Assembly: GCF_030409835.1 (NCBI RefSeq)
Contig: NZ_JAUFQO010000016.1
Coordinates: forward strand, 372,001 to 436,000
From: Lutimonas halocynthiae
GTDB lineage: Bacteria > Bacteroidota > Bacteroidia > Flavobacteriales > Flavobacteriaceae
Length of the DNA: 64,000 nt
Direction of reading: 5' to 3'
Program-made: the position numbers and the translations under genes
Shown: positions 33,211 to 40,647 of the stretch, piece after piece
How the letters are laid out: every line of letters starts with the position of its first letter
Numbering within the stretch: position 1 is the stretch's first letter
The notes under the pieces: model-generated
Database searches by the model: none
What the model saw: the letters and a program-made list of their open reading frames with translations, nothing else
Told to the model about the DNA's origin: nothing

Positions 33211-33330
33211 TTCCTTATAGAACATTTATAGTATTTACCGTATAGCGGCTGAAAGACGCTATTTAATATAAAATCAGTTCTGTCTCCTTTAGGAACAGAA
33301 CGGCACCGATTTTATGTTAAAGGTAAATAC
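33211..33330 (+). repeat. Structured repeat unit 3 (5'-half beta-like, 3'-half A)
   Basis: The outer stem is GTATTTACC (33231-33239) with GGTAAATAC (33322-33330), a 9-bp perfect pairing that differs from unit 1 on both strands. Hairpin 1 is ATAGCG/CGCTAT with a nine-base loop (33242-33262), again changed on both sides. The 3' half (33258-33323) is identical to unit 1 over 66 bases. Start-to-start distances between units are 154, 171 and 154 bases. Confidence 0.7.
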
Positions 33331-33364
33331 GGATTCCTATCCTCAATTCGAATCCGAACAACAA

Positions 33365-33489
33365 TTCCTTATAGAACATTTGTAGTAATTCTCGTATAGC
33401 CGTATTTACGGCTATTTTATATACGGCATAAAAAGGAAAGATTGAGAATCTTTACTTTTTTGAGCGAGCTGATGCGGCTGGCAAACATT
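33365..33489 (+). repeat. Structured repeat unit 4 (5'-half alpha, 3'-half B)
   Basis: The first 48 bases of the motif (33370-33417) are identical to unit 1 and the last 69 (33421-33489) identical to unit 2, so this unit is a chimera of the two types. Hairpin 1 is ATAGCCG/CGGCTAT. Its GTAATTCTC cannot pair with its own 3' end, unlike in unit 1. Confidence 0.7.
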
Positions 33490-33529
33490 GCTCGTTTTCC
33501 AAAAGCAATCTTTGATATTCTATTTTTAT

Positions 33530-33681
33530 CTTTTGTCTTGAAACAAAAGAAACAAAAGTTCAAGGCTGCAATTGAACTAACAGCCCTTACTTTATAAATA
33601 CCGAGTGCGGTTGGGTGATTTCCTTGAGCATCTCTTCGGAACTACCCAATCTTACTAAGTATTTATTTTGAAAGTGCAGCC
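33530..33681 (+). other. Hairpin and long imperfect stem-loop downstream of the repeat array
   Basis: CTTTTGT/ACAAAAG (33530-33549) is a simple hairpin. It is followed by a long nested structure: GGCTGCA (33564-33570) with TGCAGCC (33675-33681), ATAAATAC with GTATTTAT (33594-33601/33659-33666), TTGGGT with ACCCAA (33611-33616/33644-33649) and TTCC with GGAA (33620-33623/33638-33641). No reading frame is present. I recall similar intergenic sequences in other Flavobacteriaceae, but that is memory, not a search. The remaining 33690-34040 shows nothing I can name. Confidence 0.5.
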
Positions 33682-34042
33682 ATTTCAATTGAGGCCGGGT
33701 TTAGATTCATATCATATTAGTTGTATAGTATCTGATACATTGTATTCTACGTAAGATTAGATCTCTTAATTTATTGGGATTTAGTAATTGTCGTGAAACT
33801 CCCGTATTTGAATAAATATACAGGAAATAAAATTCTGCGCGATTCTCATAGATAGTTGGATTAGATAAAATTAGAGACAGCTCCATTTGTCCTGTGGCAT
33901 GGTTAAATTGATCATTAAGATAATTTCTAATCGTTCATCGTGAAGAGCTTTGAGTCACATAAATTGTAATATTGGTCATTATTAATAGTGCTCACTTATT
34001 CTCACCTTGAGATTAATTCATAGTTAAACTTATCTAAAAAAG

Positions 34043-34072
34043 AATGAACATTCATTTTTATTTGTATCTTTG
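34043..34072 (+). promoter_or_regulatory. TetR operator and -7 promoter element
   Basis: AATGAA-CA-TTCATT (34043-34056) is a perfect 6-base inverted repeat of the kind bound by TetR dimers. It covers the region where a -33 element would lie, upstream of the exact -7 box TATCTTTG (34065-34072), 19 bases before the TetR start. Autorepression of the operon is inferred. Confidence 0.55.
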
Positions 34073-34091
34073 TACTCTAGATTAAGATCAC

Positions 34092-34670
34092 ATGGCTAAA
34101 CTTCAAAAGAGCATAGACAAGAGAAACGCACTTATAAAAGCAACCATTGAATTGGTGAATAACAATGGTTTTCATGCAGCTGCCATGAGTAAAATTGCCA
34201 AAATGGCAAACGTCTCTCCTGCTACCATCTACTTATATTTTGAGAATAAGCAAGACTTGGTAAATCAAACTTATATCGAAGTCAAGGAAAAGTATACGCA
34301 GTACGCTTTTGAAACATATGATGAAAATATGGCTGTTGAAGCCGGTTTTCAAATCATTTGGAATCGAATTGCAGAATTCAAACTCAAGGAATCTGAAAAT
34401 GCATTCTTTCTAGCCCAATGTGATAATACACCTATGATTGATGAACAAAGTAGACAAGAAGGTATTAGACATCTTCAACCCCTACTCGACCTTTGGACGC
34501 GTGGTAAAAAGGAAGGTATCATAAAACCATATGCAAATTACATCTTATATGCTTATTCAATAAATCCTTTGTCATTTTTGATGATGGCGCAGAAACAGGA
34601 GGCATTTCAATTAAATCAAGACCATCTTGAAGATGCATTTCAGGCAGCCTGGAACAGTATAAAAAAATAA
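34092..34670 (+). CDS. TetR/AcrR family transcriptional regulator
   Basis: 192 residues. The N-terminal helix-turn-helix (ALIKATIELVNNNGFHAAAMSKIAKMANVSPATIYLYFENKQDLVNQTY, about 13-60) is the TetR DNA-binding domain. The rest is an all-helical ligand-binding domain. It is the first gene of a five-gene plus-strand cluster of oxidoreductases and probably represses that cluster until an electrophile or aldehyde is sensed. A matching inverted repeat overlaps the promoter. Confidence 0.93.
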   Translation: MAKLQKSIDKRNALIKATIELVNNNGFHAAAMSKIAKMANVSPATIYLYFENKQDLVNQTYIEVKEKYTQYAFETYDENMAVEAGFQIIWNRIAEFKLKESENAFFLAQCDNTPMIDEQSRQEGIRHLQPLLDLWTRGKKEGIIKPYANYILYAYSINPLSFLMMAQKQEAFQLNQDHLEDAFQAAWNSIKK

Positions 34671-34707
34671 AATAAGCTAAAAAGAAAGGATCATTAAACA
34701 ATCAAAA

Positions 34708-35376
34708 ATGAAAAAAACAGCCATAATATTAGGAGCCACAGGCTTAACAGGTTCAATTCTTTTAGAAAAGCTTATAAATGATGATCGCTACACAACGATC
34801 AAACTTTTTTCCAGAAAAGAATTAGGTGGGATGCCTTCGAAAGTGAATCAATATGTTGGCAATTTATTTGAATTAGAAAAATTTAAAGTCGATTTTACGG
34901 GAGATGAAGTGTATTGCTGTATTGGGACAACAGCTAAAAAAACACCAGACAAAGCGGTATATACAGCCATCGATTATGGAATACCAGTTGCAGCCGCTAA
35001 ACTTTCAAAAGAAAATGGAATACCTACATTTTTAGTTGTTTCAGCGTTAGGTTCTAATGCAAATAGCAGCATCTTTTACAACAAAACAAAAGGTGAAATG
35101 GAGCGTGATGTGCTTTCAGAAAAAATTCATAACACATTTATATTGCAACCATCAATTATTGAAGGTCAGCGAAATGAACAACGAATTGGGGAGAAAATTG
35201 GTTTGGCTGTTTTCAAATTGGTTCAACCTTTATTCTTCGGAAAATTAAAAAAATATAAAATTACTAAAGCGGAACATATTGCTCAGGCCATGGTAAATTT
35301 GGCAAATACACCTTCAAACAAACAAAGAATAGCTTCACATGACATAGAAGCATTAGCAATCAATACGAATCTATAA
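34708..35376 (+). CDS. NAD(P)H-binding SDR-like protein (atypical, HTATIP2/YwnB type)
   Basis: 222 residues with an N-terminal Rossmann motif GATGLTGSILLEKLI (residues 9-23), CCIGTTAKKTPDKAVY in the fourth strand region, and FLVVSALGSNANSSIFYNKTKGEMERDV holding the Tyr-x-x-x-Lys-like YNKTKGE. This matches the short atypical SDR group with NAD(P)H-binding but unknown substrates. It sits 37 bases after the TetR gene and 12 bases before the MDR reductase, so it is part of the same operon. Confidence 0.85.
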   Translation: MKKTAIILGATGLTGSILLEKLINDDRYTTIKLFSRKELGGMPSKVNQYVGNLFELEKFKVDFTGDEVYCCIGTTAKKTPDKAVYTAIDYGIPVAAAKLSKENGIPTFLVVSALGSNANSSIFYNKTKGEMERDVLSEKIHNTFILQPSIIEGQRNEQRIGEKIGLAVFKLVQPLFFGKLKKYKITKAEHIAQAMVNLANTPSNKQRIASHDIEALAINTNL

Positions 35377-35388
35377 AATAACATACCC

Positions 35389-36384
35389 ATGAACAAAGCA
35401 ATTTTATTAGAGAAAAGACCAGTTGGTTTACCTCAATTGTCCGATTTTAAATTTGTTTCAAATGAAATTGAAACGATAACAGAAGGAGAATTGTTATTAA
35501 AAACAACCTATGTTTCTGTGGACCCTTATTTGAGAGGAAGAATGAATGATGTCAAATCATATATACCGCCATTTGAATTGCATAAACCCATTTCATCTGG
35601 GATTATTGCTGAAGTAATTGATTCTAAAAACACTGCATTTAAAAAAGGTGATTTTGTATCCGGAATGTTAGAATGGAAAGAGTTTCAAAAATCTAATGGA
35701 GAAGGTTTGATAAAAGCAGATGCTTCGAAGGCACCAATGTCAACCTATTTAGGTGTTTTGGGATTAACTGGTTTAACTGCCTATTTAGGTTTGACCGAAA
35801 TAGGAAAACCGAAAAAAGGTGAAACAGTTGTAGTTTCTGGAGCGGCTGGAGCTGTGGGCAGTATCGTTGGCCAAATCGCTAAATTAAATGGATGTAAAGT
35901 TATTGGTATTGCAGGAAGTGATGAGAAAGTAGCCATGTTGAAATCTGATCTAGGATTTGATGAAGCTATTAATTACAATACAACTAAGAATATGGCAGCA
36001 GCCATTAAAAAGGTGGCCCCCGATGGTGTAGATATTTATTTTGACAATGTTGGAGGTCCAATTTCTGATGCTGTTTTATTAAACATTAATCAATTTGCAC
36101 GTTTTATTATTTGTGGTGCCATTTCTATATATAACAATACAGAATTACCAAAAAGCATTAGCGTTCAACCATTTTTAATAAGGAATAGTGCTTTGATGCA
36201 AGGTTTTATTGTTTTCAATTATGCTGAAAAATACCCGGAAGCCATCAAGCAGTTATCACAATGGCTGGCAGAAGGGAAATTAAGCTATACAGAAACCATT
36301 GTTGAAGGTTTTGATGCAATTCCTCAAGCATTTTTAGACCTTTTTGAGGGCAAGAACAAGGGTAAAATGCTCGTAAAAATTTAA
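35389..36384 (+). CDS. NADP-dependent MDR oxidoreductase (prostaglandin reductase/curcumin reductase-like)
   Basis: 331 residues of the zinc-free medium-chain dehydrogenase group. The N-terminal GroES-like domain has TTYVSVDPYLRGRMNDVKSY, the family signature. The Rossmann part has VVVSGAAGAVGSIVGQIAKLNG, with GCKVIGIAGSDEKVAML following. These enzymes reduce the double bond of alpha,beta-unsaturated aldehydes and ketones with NADPH. In this operon it would detoxify enals beside the YqhD-like alcohol dehydrogenase. Confidence 0.92.
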   Translation: MNKAILLEKRPVGLPQLSDFKFVSNEIETITEGELLLKTTYVSVDPYLRGRMNDVKSYIPPFELHKPISSGIIAEVIDSKNTAFKKGDFVSGMLEWKEFQKSNGEGLIKADASKAPMSTYLGVLGLTGLTAYLGLTEIGKPKKGETVVVSGAAGAVGSIVGQIAKLNGCKVIGIAGSDEKVAMLKSDLGFDEAINYNTTKNMAAAIKKVAPDGVDIYFDNVGGPISDAVLLNINQFARFIICGAISIYNNTELPKSISVQPFLIRNSALMQGFIVFNYAEKYPEAIKQLSQWLAEGKLSYTETIVEGFDAIPQAFLDLFEGKNKGKMLVKI

Positions 36385-36407
36385 AGAACACATTAAAAAT
36401 CAATATT

Positions 36408-37568
36408 ATGAATAATTTCGATTTTCAAAATCCAACAAAAATATTGTTTGGTAAAGGGCAAATAGAAAAACTCAGCAATGAAATTCCAGAAGGCGCAAAA
36501 GTGTTATTGCTTTTTGGAGGCGGGAGTATTAAAAAAAATGGCATCTATGAACAAGTTTCAAAAGCACTCTCAAATTTTGATGTTATAGAATTTGGAGGAA
36601 TACCAGCTAATCCAGAATATGAGGTTTTGATGGAGGCTTTAGATATTATTAAAGCTGAAAAAATTACATTTTTATTAGCTGTAGGTGGTGGATCTGTAAT
36701 TGATGGAGCAAAATTTTTATCAGCAGCAGCCTTATATGATGGTGATGAGCCTTGGGATATTTTGACCAAAAATAAACGCACCATCAAAGGAATGCCTTTT
36801 GGTACCGTACTTACATTACCTGCAACAGGTTCAGAAATGAATTCGGGTGCAGTGATCACTAGAAAAGAAACCAAAGAGAAATTTGGTATGGGTGGTCCTG
36901 GTTTATTCCCGCAGTTCTCAATTCTAGACCCTGAAGTTGTAAAGTCGATTCCACAGCGTCAATTAGCAAATGGTTTGGCAGATTCATTTACACACGTTTT
37001 AGAACAATATATGACCTATTCTGTGGAAGCAACATTACAAGATCGTTTTGCTGAAAGCATATTGCAAACCATTATTGAAGTTGCTCCGGCTATCATAAAA
37101 GATCCTTCAGACTATAAAGCGGCTTCCAATTTTATGTGGAGTTGTACGATGGCCTTAAACGGATTGATTCAAAAAGGCGTGCCCTCAGATTGGGCTGTTC
37201 ATGCAATGGGGCACGAATTAACCGCATTATTTGGTATCGATCATGCACGGACCTTAGCCGTAATCACACCAAGCCATTATAAGTATAACTTTGAAGCTAA
37301 AAAAGAAAAATTAGCGCAATATGCTGAGCGTGTCTGGAATATTACTGAAGGAAGTACAGACGATAAAGCCTACGCTGCGATTGAAAAAACAACTGAATTT
37401 TTCCATTCTCTAGGAATAGAAACAAAACTATCTGATTATACCAAGGAATATGAAGGAACTGCAGAAGAAATTGCAAAACGTTTTACAGACCGTGGTTGGT
37501 TAGGATTAGGTGAACATCAATCGTTATCACCAGATAAGGTTGAAAAAATTGTAAAAATGGCTTATTAA
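36408..37568 (+). CDS. Iron-containing alcohol dehydrogenase, YqhD/butanol dehydrogenase type
   Basis: 386 residues. MNNFDFQNPTKILFGKGQIE and LLAVGGGSVIDGAKFLSAAA (GGGS nucleotide loop) define group III dehydrogenases. Metal-binding residues fall in LADSFTHVLEQYMTY, VHAMGHELTALFGIDHARTLA (two His) and near the middle Asp. It should reduce aldehydes with NADPH using Fe or Zn, as E. coli YqhD does for short aldehydes and lipid-peroxidation products. It is the fourth gene of the TetR-controlled operon. Confidence 0.93.
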   Translation: MNNFDFQNPTKILFGKGQIEKLSNEIPEGAKVLLLFGGGSIKKNGIYEQVSKALSNFDVIEFGGIPANPEYEVLMEALDIIKAEKITFLLAVGGGSVIDGAKFLSAAALYDGDEPWDILTKNKRTIKGMPFGTVLTLPATGSEMNSGAVITRKETKEKFGMGGPGLFPQFSILDPEVVKSIPQRQLANGLADSFTHVLEQYMTYSVEATLQDRFAESILQTIIEVAPAIIKDPSDYKAASNFMWSCTMALNGLIQKGVPSDWAVHAMGHELTALFGIDHARTLAVITPSHYKYNFEAKKEKLAQYAERVWNITEGSTDDKAYAAIEKTTEFFHSLGIETKLSDYTKEYEGTAEEIAKRFTDRGWLGLGEHQSLSPDKVEKIVKMAY

Positions 37569-37624
37569 TATTTAACATAATATCTTATAAATCATTAGGA
37601 TTAGAGGTTGCTATGATAAATAAC

Positions 37625-37645
37625 CTTCTGAAAAAGATTCAGAAG
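37625..37645 (+). other. Small hairpin before the DJ-1/PfpI gene
   Basis: CTTCTGAA-AAAGA-TTCAGAAG is an 8-bp perfect hairpin in the 103-base gap after the alcohol dehydrogenase. No T-run follows, so it is not a normal terminator; it may stabilise or process the transcript. Confidence 0.4.
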
Positions 37646-37671
37646 AATTAACAGGATTATAAAATAAAAAC

Positions 37672-38349
37672 ATGAAAATATTATTTGTATTAACATCTCA
37701 TGATCAATTAGGAGATACAGGAAAGAAAACAGGATTTTGGGTGGAAGAATTTGCCAACCCATATTATACATTATTAGACAAAGGGGCTCAAATTACAATT
37801 GCAACACCTAAAGGAGGTGCCGCACCAATAGACCCGAGTAGTGACTCACCGGATGCTGCCACTGAAGACACAGAACGTTTTAATAACGACGATGAAGCTA
37901 AAGGAAGTATAGCCAATACTAAAGTTTTGGCAGACATGAATCCAGACGATTTTGATGCTGTTTTTTATCCAGGAGGACATGGCCCATTATGGGATCTAGC
38001 AATCAACACGGCTTCGATTGCTTTAATTGAAAAATTTAATAGTCAAGAAAAACCAATTGGCTTTGTATGTCACGCGCCAGCAGCTTTAAAAAATGTTAAG
38101 GATGCAAAAGGAAATCCTTTAGTAAAAGGGAAAAAGGTAACCGGATTTACAAACACCGAAGAGGCTGCAGTTGGCCTTACTGATGTTGTTCCTTTTTTAG
38201 TAGAAGATATGTTAAGTGAAAATGGAGGAATCTATTCTAAAAAAGACGATTGGGCAGCTTATGCTATTCAAGACGGAAATCTAATTACGGGTCAGAACCC
38301 TGCTTCGTCTGAGTTAGTGGCCGAAAAATTGTTAGAGAGTTTAAAATAA
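37672..38349 (+). CDS. Class I glutamine amidotransferase-like (DJ-1/PfpI, Hsp31-like) protein
   Basis: 225 residues. MKILFVLTSHDQLGDTGKKTGFWVEEFANPYY and VFYPGGHGPLWDL are typical of Hsp31/HchA-like members. The nucleophile elbow is GFVCHAPAALKNV with its Cys (about residue 136), followed by FTNTEEAAVGLTDVVPFLVE. Relatives act as glyoxalase III or as chaperone/deglycase on methylglyoxal-damaged molecules; the sequence alone cannot separate these. Position at the end of the reductase operon supports an aldehyde-stress role. A perfect bidirectional terminator follows. Confidence 0.9.
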   Translation: MKILFVLTSHDQLGDTGKKTGFWVEEFANPYYTLLDKGAQITIATPKGGAAPIDPSSDSPDAATEDTERFNNDDEAKGSIANTKVLADMNPDDFDAVFYPGGHGPLWDLAINTASIALIEKFNSQEKPIGFVCHAPAALKNVKDAKGNPLVKGKKVTGFTNTEEAAVGLTDVVPFLVEDMLSENGGIYSKKDDWAAYAIQDGNLITGQNPASSELVAEKLLESLK

Positions 38350-38367
38350 TTCTTTTAAACCATAAAT

Positions 38368-38400
38368 GAAAAAGGTTGTCTATAAAAGACAACCTTTTTC
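38368..38400. terminator. Bidirectional terminator between convergent operons
   Basis: GAAAAAGGTTGTC-TATAAAA-GACAACCTTTTTC is a 13-bp perfect hairpin with A-tracts on the left and T-tracts on the right, so it can stop both the DJ-1 transcript and the minus-strand Msr/thioredoxin reductase operon. Confidence 0.9.
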
Positions 38401-38410
38401 TGTTTTAGGA

Positions 38411-38683
38411 TTATAAGATATTCTTATTAGTCACTAGTTTATCCAACCATTTTATGAGTACTTCTTTTTGAGGGTTTCGCAACTTCTTTTTACCAATAGT
38501 AATTGTTGGAAAATTAAGTTTTCCATTTTCATAAAGTCCACGAAGTGCTTCCGCATTGGCTTTATCATGTTCTACATCTAAAAATTCATAGGCAAGCCCC
38601 GTATCATCTAAAAACAATTGATAATATTGTGTTTTATGACATCTTGCAGCTCCATATAATTTTATAGTTGGCATAGCATCCAT
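38411..38683 (-). CDS. Glutaredoxin-like protein, monothiol
   Basis: 90 residues (86 if the fourth codon ATG is used) with a thioredoxin-like fold: PTIKLYGAARCHKTQYYQLF, the cis-Pro segment NFPTITIGKKKL and a final helix. The active site is CHKT instead of CPxC, so only one Cys remains, as in monothiol glutaredoxins. It is the last gene of the msrB-msrA-Grx/TrxR operon, 10 bases after the fusion. It may be a substrate-binding or regulatory partner, because a single Cys cannot do dithiol exchange. Confidence 0.75.
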   Translation of the reverse strand: MDAMPTIKLYGAARCHKTQYYQLFLDDTGLAYEFLDVEHDKANAEALRGLYENGKLNFPTITIGKKKLRNPQKEVLIKWLDKLVTNKNIL

Positions 38684-38693
38684 TTGAAAGTAT

Positions 38694-40100
38694 TTATGTT
38701 AAATAATTCCTTATCCCATAACTCGCTAATACGCCTTCTCCTGTTGCTGCTGCAACCTGCGCAATAGCACCTTCTCTACAATCTCCAGCTGCAAATATTC
38801 CATCCACAGAAGTTTGAGCTAATGCAGATGTTTGGATAAAGCCGCTGTTATCTAAATCAACAACCCCTTTAAAGGATTGGGTATTTGGAATCAAACCAAT
38901 AAAAATAAAAGTACCATCTGCCTTGAGTACAGCTTCTTCACCAGTTTCGTTATCTTTCATTAGCAAACCTTCAAATAAGCCATTTTCATTTGGAACAAAT
39001 GCAATTGATGTTTTATTCATATAGGTCGAAATATTATCGATAGTTTTTAATTTTTCGATGTATGTTTCTGAGGCTGAAAATTTTTCAGATCGATGTACAA
39101 TCTTTACACTTTTACAAAAACCAGCAAGAAATATCCCTTCTTCTAAAGCTGAATTCCCACCGCCTATTACAATAATATCTTTATCTCTATAAAAAGCGCC
39201 ATCACAGGTAGCGCAAAAATGAATTCCAGAACCGATTAATTCTTCTTCATTAGGAATTCCTAACATACGATATGTAGAACCTGTAGATAAAACCACTGTT
39301 TTTCCTGAATAAGTAGCTCCCTTAGTTTGAATAGAAAACAAACCATTTTGCTTTTCTATGCCAACAACTTCTTCCCCAGTTTTAATGGCAGCGCCATAAG
39401 TCTTGGCTTGCTCTTCCATTTTTTCCATTAATTTAGGACCAGAAATGGATTGAAACCCAGGATAGTTCTCTATTTTTTCGGTTAGAAAAGCATTCCCTCC
39501 TATGGTTGATTTCTCGAGAATTAAAGAATCAAATCTGTCTCTTTGCGCATAAATAGATGTTGTAAGACCAGCTGCTCCTCCACCAATGATTATTGTGTCA
39601 TAAATTTTATGTTCTTTCTCGATGTTTATTGAAAGAAGGTCTGTTAATTTTACATTATCAGGATTGGTATACGGTACATCATCAATCAAGATGGTTGGAA
39701 TAATTCTTTTTCCGTTATTGATTTCTTCAACTTTAGCAGTTGCCCATTCATAGGCATCCACATCAATAAAATCGAAATGAATACCATTATCTCTTAAAAA
39801 ACTTTTAGCCCTTCTGCAATCCGGACACCAATCTGCTCCAAACAATTGCACCCTTCCTACTTCATTTATTCCTAACAATGAAGCAAGTTCAATATTATCA
39901 GGATTGGTATAAGATTTACCTTTAAGAATGAGCGTTGGAATGATCCGTTTCCCATTATTAATGGCTTCAACCTTTGCTGTTGCTTCTTTATCCAAATCAA
40001 CATCTATGAAAGTGTAGGCAATATTATTTTCTTTTAAATAGGCTTTGGCCCTTCTGCAATCTGGACACCAGTCTGCTCCATAAAGTAAAATATCTATCAT
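38694..40100 (-). CDS. Triple fusion: two glutaredoxin-like domains plus thioredoxin reductase
   Basis: 468 residues. Domain 1 (1-77) and domain 2 (83-158) are near-identical Grx-like modules, each with GADWCPDCRRAK (Cys12/Cys15 and Cys92/Cys95) and an IIPT cis-Pro. From residue 167 a complete thioredoxin reductase follows: FAD loop IIGGGAAGLT, redox pair CATC (Cys296/Cys299), NADPH loop VIGGGNSALEEG and the C-terminal FAAGDCREGAIAQVAAA. Typical bacterial TrxR has about 310 residues and no such domains. Electrons could pass NADPH to FAD to CATC to the fused WCPDC sites and from there to MsrA and MsrB, whose genes are immediately upstream (4-base gap). A WCPDC pair is also found in mycoredoxin-like proteins. 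Confidence 0.93.
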   Translation of the reverse strand: MIDILLYGADWCPDCRRAKAYLKENNIAYTFIDVDLDKEATAKVEAINNGKRIIPTLILKGKSYTNPDNIELASLLGINEVGRVQLFGADWCPDCRRAKSFLRDNGIHFDFIDVDAYEWATAKVEEINNGKRIIPTILIDDVPYTNPDNVKLTDLLSINIEKEHKIYDTIIIGGGAAGLTTSIYAQRDRFDSLILEKSTIGGNAFLTEKIENYPGFQSISGPKLMEKMEEQAKTYGAAIKTGEEVVGIEKQNGLFSIQTKGATYSGKTVVLSTGSTYRMLGIPNEEELIGSGIHFCATCDGAFYRDKDIIVIGGGNSALEEGIFLAGFCKSVKIVHRSEKFSASETYIEKLKTIDNISTYMNKTSIAFVPNENGLFEGLLMKDNETGEEAVLKADGTFIFIGLIPNTQSFKGVVDLDNSGFIQTSALAQTSVDGIFAAGDCREGAIAQVAAATGEGVLASYGIRNYLT

Positions 40101-40104
40101 GGTT

Positions 40105-40647
40105 TTAATTTTTTAATTTATCACTGTGAAGCTTGCGCAACTTCGCTAATTTTGGTGTTATAACAAAACTGCAATAGCCTTGTTCTTGATTGTTTCGATA
40201 ATAATCCTGATGTTCTTTTTCGGCTTCAAAAAACACATTTAATGGCGAAATTTCTGTTACAACCGGGTTTTTATAATATGGTGTGATTTCTTTTGAAACC
40301 ACTTCAGCAATTTCCTTTTGAAGCGCGTTGTGATAATAAATTACCGAGCGGTATTGCGTACCGCGATCTGCACCTTGCTGGTTTAAAGTTGTTGGATCAT
40401 GTGTTGTCATGAAAATAACTAAAATATCCTCATAGGAAATCACATCAGCATCAAAAGTTATCTGAATCACTTCGGCATGTCCAGTTAGGCCCGAGCATAT
40501 TTCTCGATATGTTGGATGACCAGGAACATTACCTCCTGAATATCCTGATACTATTTTTTCAACTCCTTTTACTTCTTGAAATACTGCTTCAGTACACCAA
40601 AAACAACCACCTCCTAAGGTAGCTACTTGTATATTTTTATTTATCAT
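40105..40647 (-). CDS. msrA: Peptide methionine-S-sulfoxide reductase
   Basis: 180 residues. The catalytic Cys is in GGGCFWCTEAVF (Cys15), and GHAEVIQITFD, THDPTTLNQQGADRGTQYRS and FFEAEKEHQDYY are the MsrA signature segments. The last resolving Cys is in QGYCSFVI. It reduces the S-epimer of methionine sulfoxide and needs a thiol donor, here probably the fused Grx/TrxR encoded next. It overlaps the msrB stop by 11 bases. Confidence 0.97.
   Translation of the reverse strand: MINKNIQVATLGGGCFWCTEAVFQEVKGVEKIVSGYSGGNVPGHPTYREICSGLTGHAEVIQITFDADVISYEDILVIFMTTHDPTTLNQQGADRGTQYRSVIYYHNALQKEIAEVVSKEITPYYKNPVVTEISPLNVFFEAEKEHQDYYRNNQEQGYCSFVITPKLAKLRKLHSDKLKN

Noticed and set aside
32890-33489. CRISPR array
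   Set aside because: Units are 115-125 bases with internal stems and the spacers are not unique 30-40-base pieces; no cas genes are in the window.
32890-33489. Integron attC cassette array
   Set aside because: No GTTRRRY/RYYYAAC core pairs at the ends, no genes between units and no tyrosine integrase in the window.
33690-34040. Possible genes in the rest of the block before TetR
   Set aside because: Stops in all frames and no recognisable product; treated as non-coding.
36545-36874. Minus-strand frame inside the alcohol dehydrogenase gene
   Set aside because: Shadow of a strongly conserved gene with no promoter of its own.
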